From positions 1-11,607 of the forward strand of contig DAOTUD010000182.1 in the NCBI GenBank assembly GCA_034437275.1: DNA of 11,607 bases, read 5' to 3'. Shown here piece after piece: positions 7,198 to 11,607 of the stretch (its first letter is position 1; the number at the start of each line of letters is the position of its first letter). This stretch comes from TC-15 sp034437275 (GTDB lineage Bacteria > Chloroflexota > Anaerolineae > Aggregatilineales > Aggregatilineaceae). Under the pieces are notes generated by a model. That model was not told the origin of the DNA. It saw nothing but the letters and a program-made list of their open reading frames with translations, and made no database searches. The position numbers and the translations under genes were made by a program.

Positions 7198-7238
7198 GTA
7201 GGTATAGTGTAACCATCTGAACCTGTAAGGAGAACGTC

Positions 7239-7478
7239 ATGAGTGACCCGATCATCGCCGCCAAATCCCCCGCCGTGCTGGACCTGGAACCAGGCACCTA
7301 CTGGTGGTGTCGCTGTGGCCGGTCGCAGGACCAACCGTTCTGTGATGGCTCGCACAAGGGGACCGGTTTCTCGCCGGCTAAGCTGGAACTGGACGCGCAG
7401 AAGCGCGTCGCGCTGTGCCGCTGCAAGCACACCGGCAAGCAGCCCCACTGCGACGGCACGCATCGCAAGCTGGACTGA
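7239..7478 (+). CDS. Dual CDGSH iron-sulfur domain protein
   Basis: This small protein of 79 residues contains two complete CDGSH motifs. The first uses C24, C26, C35 and H39 and reads CRCGRSQDQPFCDGSH. The second uses C60, C62, C71 and H75 and reads CRCKHTGKQPHCDGTH. Both fit the family pattern C-x-C-x2-(S/T)-x3-P-x-C-D-G-(S/T)-H, in which three Cys and one His hold a [2Fe-2S] cluster. Two clusters in a short monomer match the CISD3 (MiNT)-like class, in which one chain carries both motifs. There is no signal peptide or membrane segment, so it should be cytoplasmic. Family members are linked to redox sensing, electron transfer or cluster transfer. The partner here is not evident. AAGGAG at 7227-7232 fixes the start. 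The last 101 bases overlap the end of the opposite-strand YceI-like gene. Confidence 0.95.
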   Translation: MSDPIIAAKSPAVLDLEPGTYWWCRCGRSQDQPFCDGSHKGTGFSPAKLELDAQKRVALCRCKHTGKQPHCDGTHRKLD

Positions 7479-8211
7479 CCAAACGACCACCAACCGGAAT
7501 CAAGCAGGTCTGGGGAACATTCGTCGTGGCCGCCGGCGTCACCGATCCCGGCACGCGGCGGTAACCCGTCACCTGCAAGTCGGCGTCGAGCGCGTTGTCC
7601 TCCAGCACCGGAGACAGGTCCGCGCCGAAGATGCCCGCGTCGATCACGATCTCCGCGGCCAGCGTGATCTGGTCGCCGTCGACGATGATCATGGTGGGGA
7701 TGGTGTAATCCTGCACCTGGCCGTGCAGTTCCAACTGCCCCACCAGATCGAGGGTGTGCGGCTGGTCGAGATCGGGCAGCGGGGTGTTGCTCTGCGCCAG
7801 GAATTGACCGGTCGGGTACTTGTCCACCGCCAGCAAACGGCGCATGGCCTGGTTCACCAGGTCGCTGCCGATGTTCAGCGATTGGGCGTCGAGCACCAGA
7901 TTTACCGCCACCTGCCAGCGTCCCGCACCCGTCGCCTGCTCGATCAGTTCGATGCTGCCGCCGGCCAGCTGGTACGAGCCGTCGATGCGCCCGACGCGCG
8001 AATCGGCGGCCACGCGCAGCGCCGACTCATCGACCGCCACCACGAACCGGCGTGCGTCGGGCACGGGCGTGCCGGTCGCCAGGATCGGGTCTTCCGGTTC
8101 GGCCTCCCACAGCAGCCAGACGCCCAGCACGATGATCGCCGCGAGCAAGATGATTCCGGGAATGGCGACCTTCCAGCGCCACCCACGCCGCCGGGGTTGT
8201 GTGTTGGACAT
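7378..8211 (-). CDS. Membrane-anchored YceI-like protein with unusual C-terminal tail
   Basis: This 277-residue protein has a basic N-terminus (QPRRRGWRWK) and a single hydrophobic helix at about 14-34, a likely uncleaved signal anchor. The YceI-like lipocalin-type barrel follows at about 52-230. Recognisable parts are the YPTGQF stretch, the LVGQLELHGQVQDYTIP segment that matches the family's strand-turn region, and VIDAGIFGADLS near its end. YceI proteins bind polyisoprenoid or other long-chain lipids outside the cytoplasm. The barrel seems to finish around DLQVTGYRRVPG. The last 33 or so residues are read antisense through the CDGSH gene and are rich in Cys and Arg. That tail is not a family feature and may come from loss of an earlier stop codon. 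The ribosome binding site is weak (AGGGG). The glycosyltransferase gene ends 71 bases upstream on the same strand. Confidence 0.8.
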   Translation of the reverse strand: MSNTQPRRRGWRWKVAIPGIILLAAIIVLGVWLLWEAEPEDPILATGTPVPDARRFVVAVDESALRVAADSRVGRIDGSYQLAGGSIELIEQATGAGRWQVAVNLVLDAQSLNIGSDLVNQAMRRLLAVDKYPTGQFLAQSNTPLPDLDQPHTLDLVGQLELHGQVQDYTIPTMIIVDGDQITLAAEIVIDAGIFGADLSPVLEDNALDADLQVTGYRRVPGSVTPAATTNVPQTCLIPVGGRLVSPACDACRRSGAACRCACSGTARRASARPVPA

Positions 8212-8282
8212 AACGCGCCCCTATCAAATCGCCTGTATTGCCAATATCGAGATAGTAGCAAAATCGGGGAAAAGGCCACACC

Positions 8283-9485
8283 TCACTCGGCGGATTCGCC
8301 GGTGCAAACGGCTTTGCCGCCTTGCAGCAGGCGGTACGTCCGCCCGCGCCAGGTAAACTCCCCGCTGATGATCGCCTGCGCCCACAGCGCCGGGAGGATG
8401 AAGGTGTCCATCATGAACAACTGCGCGTATGCGATCCACGTGAAGCCGCGCCCAAAGCGTAGCCGGTCGAGGTCGTAAGCGAACGCAATGCGCAGCGCCG
8501 CCAGCCCCCACCACAGCCGCCGCCCCCACCAGCGCCCCTCGCGCTCCGTGATCCAGCCCAGCGCCAGCCCCACGATCAGCGGGTTGGTGAACGGCCACGC
8601 CAGAAAGCGCTTGGGCCGGTAGGCGCGCTGGATCATCAGGTGGCGCAGCAGCGTGTTGGTCGCGCCGTTGAAGGTCTGCGGCTCAGGGACGACGTAGACC
8701 GGCACCGGAACCACCGCCACCCGGTAGCCGCACGCGCGCACCATGCGCCCCAGCGCGATATCGTCGGCGGCCTCGTCGAGCAGCATCAGCAGCCCGCCCG
8801 CCTCGTCCAGCACCCGGCGACGGAAGATCATCAGCCCACCGACCAGCCCGCTCACCCGGTTACTGAGCGCGGCAAACGGCAGGGTCACCGACCGGGCGTG
8901 GTTGATGTGCAGCGTCAGCAGCATTTCGCCCCCGGTGGTCATCAGGCCGTGGTCCGGTTCCGGCACCAGCGGCGGCGCAAAAGCGGCCCCCACCGCCGGA
9001 TCGTCCATCACGGCCAGGATGGCGTGCCACAACTCGGCGGAAAGCTGCACATTGGCATCGGCCACGACGATCAGGTCGCCGGTCGCAGCCTGGTACCCTG
9101 CGTTGAAATTGTGCATCTTGCCGGTGCGGGCACCCGCCGGGCCGCTGAGCACGATGCGCACAATGCGGGGGTAGTTCTGGGCAAGCTCCTGGGCGATGGC
9201 TGCGGCGGGGTCGTCGGCGCTTTCCAGCACCAGCAGCACCTCGTAGCGGTTCGACGGGCCGGACACTGCGATCAGGTTCAGCAGCGCGAAGGTGTCCAGG
9301 TTTTTACCGCGCAGCGGCACGATCACGCTGATCGATGGCGGCTCGTCTGCCGGGGGCGGCGGGAACTGTCGCCAGAAGCGCCAGTTCGCCAGGTAGACCA
9401 GCAGTTGGTACACGGAGGACACAATCAGCACATTAACCAGCAGTGTCTCCACCGCGTAGCGCAGCCGTTTCGGGATCATGTTCAT
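8283..9485 (-). CDS. GT2/GT21-like membrane glycosyltransferase
   Basis: This is a family 2-type glycosyltransferase of 400 residues with membrane segments at both ends. I chose the ATG at 9485 because it overlaps the kinase stop as ATGA; the upstream in-frame ATG at 9545 would lie deep inside the kinase gene. A helix at about 11-33 precedes the catalytic domain, which starts at SISVIVPLRG (51-60). Acidic motifs follow at E88-D92 (ESADD), D143 (VADANV) and D241-D242 (EAADDIALG). QRAYR (286-290) sits where the QxxRW motif normally lies. Three or so C-terminal hydrophobic segments and the ending FTWRGRTYRL resemble ceramide glucosyltransferase-like and hopanoid-associated (HpnI-like) enzymes. 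The likely role is transfer of a sugar to a lipid at the inner face of the membrane; the exact donor and acceptor cannot be read from sequence. The tight overlap suggests translational coupling with the kinase. Confidence 0.87.
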   Translation of the reverse strand: MNMIPKRLRYAVETLLVNVLIVSSVYQLLVYLANWRFWRQFPPPPADEPPSISVIVPLRGKNLDTFALLNLIAVSGPSNRYEVLLVLESADDPAAAIAQELAQNYPRIVRIVLSGPAGARTGKMHNFNAGYQAATGDLIVVADANVQLSAELWHAILAVMDDPAVGAAFAPPLVPEPDHGLMTTGGEMLLTLHINHARSVTLPFAALSNRVSGLVGGLMIFRRRVLDEAGGLLMLLDEAADDIALGRMVRACGYRVAVVPVPVYVVPEPQTFNGATNTLLRHLMIQRAYRPKRFLAWPFTNPLIVGLALGWITEREGRWWGRRLWWGLAALRIAFAYDLDRLRFGRGFTWIAYAQLFMMDTFILPALWAQAIISGEFTWRGRTYRLLQGGKAVCTGESAE

Positions 9486-10636
9486 TGCAGCGCCAGCAGC
9501 AGCACAACCATCACCAGCAGCGCCAAAATCACCAGCGCCAGCCACACCCAGCCGGGCGTCTCACTGGGCTTCACGGCGGCAGCGCGCTCCTCCGGCTCCA
9601 GCGCCTGGATCATGTCGTCTGGGGCATCCGGCGGGGCGGCTGCCGCAATGCGTGCCGCGCGGTCGGGCAGCGGCTTGGCATTGGTCGGGGACAGATCGCG
9701 CAGTAGTTCGTCCGGGATCGACGGGGATTGGTACGCATCGGACGGCTTGTCGAAGACCGGGTTGGGGCCGCGCGGGGGTGCGTATTCGGCAAACGGCTTG
9801 GTGCCCAACTCGCGCCGCATGGCCTTGTTCAGCGCCACGCTGAGCGCCTGGGCCGACTGGTAGCGCACCGCCGGCAGCTTGGCCAGCGCCTTACGGATCA
9901 CGTCGGTCACGTCCATCGGCAGATCGGGGCGCTCGCTGAGGGGGTTGGGGACCGGCTCGCTGATATGCTGGTGGATGATGGCCAGCGGCGTCGGCCCGTT
10001 GAAGGGCAGCGTCCCGGTCAGCATTTCGTACAGCACCACGCCCAGCGAGTAAATGTCCGAAGTCGAGGTCAGTTCCTCGCCCCGGCACTGCTCCGGCGAG
10101 GCATATGCCGCCGTGCCGATGAATCCGCCGGACCCGGTCAGGCGTTCGGTGGCTTCGTGGATGCGCGCGATGCCGAAGTCGGCCAGGTACGCTTCACCGC
10201 GCGCGTCGAACAGGATATTTTCCGGCTTCAGGTCGCGGTGGATCACGCCCTGGCTGTGGGCATAGTCGAGCGCCTGCGCGACCTGGGCCAACACGCGCAC
10301 CGCCAGCCGAAAATCCAGCGGGCCGCGCTTAATGAGCCGGTCCAGCGTGCCGCCCAGCACCAGCTTCATCACGATATAAGGCGTGCCCCGGGTCTCACCG
10401 AAATCGTACACGGGCAAAATATGCCGGTGGGTGAGCCGGGCCGCCATACGCGCCTCGCGCATGAAGCGCTCGTGCAGTTTCTCGTTGGCCGCCAGGTGCA
10501 CCGGCAGAATCTTGAGCGCGACCGTCTGCTGGTCGGCATCCTGCGCGCGGTACACGCTGGCCATGCCTCCGGCCCCTAACCGTTCGGTCAGGGTGTACCG
10601 GTCGATCTGTTGGCCGATCAAGTCATCGTGTTGCAT
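9482..10636 (-). CDS. Tail-anchored Hanks-type Ser/Thr protein kinase
   Basis: This 384-residue protein is a eukaryotic-like serine/threonine kinase of the PknB group. All catalytic elements are present: the glycine loop LGAGGMASVY (20-29), K42 in VALKI, the helix-C glutamate E61, HRDLKPEN with D135, K137 and N140, DFG at 153-155, and the GTAAYASPEQ segment before the C-lobe. The kinase domain ends near residue 275. A Pro/Ala-rich linker follows, and a transmembrane helix at about 362-383 forms the extreme C-terminus, leaving no extracellular sensor and no PASTA repeats. It should therefore sit in the membrane with the catalytic domain in the cytoplasm. The ribosome binding site is weak (GGAT). 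A 66-bp gap separates it from the upstream one-helix protein, and its stop overlaps the glycosyltransferase start by four bases. Substrates may include these neighbours, which is an inference from position only. Confidence 0.94.
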   Translation of the reverse strand: MQHDDLIGQQIDRYTLTERLGAGGMASVYRAQDADQQTVALKILPVHLAANEKLHERFMREARMAARLTHRHILPVYDFGETRGTPYIVMKLVLGGTLDRLIKRGPLDFRLAVRVLAQVAQALDYAHSQGVIHRDLKPENILFDARGEAYLADFGIARIHEATERLTGSGGFIGTAAYASPEQCRGEELTSTSDIYSLGVVLYEMLTGTLPFNGPTPLAIIHQHISEPVPNPLSERPDLPMDVTDVIRKALAKLPAVRYQSAQALSVALNKAMRRELGTKPFAEYAPPRGPNPVFDKPSDAYQSPSIPDELLRDLSPTNAKPLPDRAARIAAAAPPDAPDDMIQALEPEERAAAVKPSETPGWVWLALVILALLVMVVLLLALQ

Positions 10637-10679
10637 AGCATCCAGCGAAAATGGTTGTCGATACGCTGCCCCAGTGTAT

Positions 10680-10698
10680 CACAAGTGCGGCGCTTGTG
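10680..10698. other. Short inverted repeat in the kinase upstream gap
   Basis: CACAAG (10680-10685) and CTTGTG (10693-10698) are perfect six-base arms seven bases apart, in the 66-bp gap between the stop of the right-edge gene and the kinase start. It could be an operator half-site pair or an RNA hairpin. No T tract follows on the minus strand and no clear promoter accompanies it, so read-through from the upstream gene into the kinase is likely. Confidence 0.3.
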
Positions 10699-10702
10699 CG
10701 TA

Positions 10703-11607
10703 CTACCCCGCCGGGCGCACCGTCCGCGCAATGGCGCGCAGCGTGGCCTCGGCATCGTCGTAGCCGTCCCAATGCGCCACCAGCACGCCCAACCACTGTC
10801 CGTCCCTGCCGGGCAGCAGCACCATCGGCCACGAGGATGGCCCCATCGTCACGTCGCCGGCCACCCACGCCCCGGTGTAGTGGTCTGTCTCCAGGCGCTC
10901 AAACGCCGGGGTGATGTAGTCGTTGCGCCGCATACAGGCCAGCGTGCGCAGCGGGCCGTAGCGGACCTCCTTCTGGCAGATATCCGGCACGGTATACAAC
11001 GCCGCCGGATCGAGCGTCTGGACCATGATCACCAGCGCGGCCCCGGTGTAGGGGCCGCCCGCCGGGACCGGGTAGCTGGCCAGCACCACCGTCGCGGATT
11101 GGGGCGCGCGGCGCACCGGCGTATCCCCATCCAGCGCCAGCCAGTCCGCCGGGTAATCGACGGCAACCCCCAGCGGCGCGCTGGTATGGGTTGCATCCAG
11201 CGTCGGGCCAGCATCCTGCCGCAAGCGGGCGATCAGCACCGCCGCCATCACCACCAGCGCCACCAGCGAGACGCCGATCGTGCCGTACACCGCCCACGTC
11301 TGCCGGTCCCAGGCGGCCCAGGCCCGTCGAGCACGCGACGAACGCGGCGCGGTGGGGGCAGACTCCAACGGGCGGATCGGCGCCGGCGGCGGATCAGGGG
11401 GAACGGATGACGGCGCGTCCGGGGCGGAGTCGTCGGGCAGGGGGGCAGTCGCGGCGGCTGGCGCTGCGAGCGGGTCCTCGGCCAGCAGTTCGTCGAGGTC
11501 GTCAAAATCGGCGGGGGCTTCATCCCCGGCGGGGACCGGCTCATCGGCCAGCAGCGCGTCCAACTCATCCACCTCATCATCCACAGCAGGCACATCATCG
11601 TCTGCCG
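10703..11607 (-). CDS. One-helix protein with acidic repeated N-terminus, partial
   Basis: I do not recognise this gene by name. The reading frame is open to the right edge. The GTG at 11593 is preceded in frame by codons for Ala-Asp-Asp-Asp, so the true start is probably outside the window. Residue numbers here count from that GTG. Residues 1-42 are acidic and contain a near-repeat, ELDALLADEP (10-19) and DLDELLAEDP (32-41), 22 residues apart. A Pro/Ala-rich linker runs from about 43 to 88, then a basic patch (RSSRARR) and a transmembrane helix at about 100-123. The C-terminal domain begins VAVDYPADW (143-151) and is PsbP/MOG1-like in style, with C206 and C220 as a possible disulfide pair. 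The basic patch before the helix predicts a cytoplasmic N-terminus and an outside C-terminal domain. It lies 66 bp upstream of the kinase on the same strand, so the two may share an mRNA. Confidence 0.82.
   Translation of the reverse strand, partial: ADDDVPAVDDEVDELDALLADEPVPAGDEAPADFDDLDELLAEDPLAAPAAATAPLPDDSAPDAPSSVPPDPPPAPIRPLESAPTAPRSSRARRAWAAWDRQTWAVYGTIGVSLVALVVMAAVLIARLRQDAGPTLDATHTSAPLGVAVDYPADWLALDGDTPVRRAPQSATVVLASYPVPAGGPYTGAALVIMVQTLDPAALYTVPDICQKEVRYGPLRTLACMRRNDYITPAFERLETDHYTGAWVAGDVTMGPSSWPMVLLPGRDGQWLGVLVAHWDGYDDAEATLRAIARTVRPAG

Noticed and set aside
7001..7201. 66-codon plus-strand frame after the EF-G-like gene
   Set aside because: It runs through the palindromic repeat, the terminator and the next promoter, so it is not a gene.
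8221..8282. Promoter for the YceI-like gene in the 71-bp gap
   Set aside because: A TTGCTA can be found on the minus strand, but no acceptable -10 lies at the right distance. Read-through from the glycosyltransferase gene is simpler.
9486..9545. Upstream in-frame ATG (9545) for the glycosyltransferase
   Set aside because: It would add a low-complexity Gly/Ala stretch read in another frame of the kinase's C-terminal helix. The ATGA overlap at 9482-9485 is a far more typical start.

Overview
The window is about 11.6 kb of GC-rich bacterial DNA with nine protein-coding genes. One of them runs off the right-hand edge. I see no rRNA, tRNA, CRISPR array, transposase or phage gene. The combination of a divergent EF-G paralogue, a membrane-anchored C39 peptidase with TPRs, a PASTA-less Ser/Thr kinase, several one-helix surface proteins and GC-rich palindromic intergenic repeats suggests a member of the Chloroflexota, perhaps Anaerolineae. 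This placement is an inference from gene style and there is no phylogenetic marker analysis behind it.

Layout. Bases 15-806 (+) encode a one-helix membrane protein of unknown function. It converges on a two-gene minus-strand block at 845-4485: a MurJ/MviN-type lipid II flippase and, upstream of it, a membrane-anchored C39-like cysteine peptidase with a TPR tail. A 395-bp divergent intergenic region (4486-4880) carries a near-consensus sigma-70-type promoter for a FusA2-type EF-G-like GTPase (4881-6992). After that gene come a palindromic repeat element and a strong intrinsic terminator. A second near-consensus promoter then drives a 79-aa protein with two CDGSH iron-sulfur motifs (7239-7478). 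Its 3' end overlaps by 101 bp, in antisense, the end of a YceI-like gene (7378-8211, minus). Upstream of that on the minus strand are a GT2/GT21-like glycosyltransferase (8283-9485), a tail-anchored Hanks-type kinase (9482-10636, ATGA overlap with the glycosyltransferase) and a one-helix protein with an acidic repeated N-terminus (10703 to the right edge).

How the genes may work together. MurJ and the C39 protein suggest cell-envelope work on the left. The kinase, glycosyltransferase and YceI protein suggest envelope glycolipid or isoprenoid-lipid work on the right, possibly under phosphorylation control. The EF-G paralogue and the CDGSH protein look like independently transcribed single genes.

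I found no convincing new multi-gene system. The points most worth checking are the Tyr-for-His and altered switch I in the EF-G paralogue, the CDGSH/YceI antisense overlap with its Cys-rich tail, the two related palindromic repeats, and the repeated acidic motif next to the kinase.
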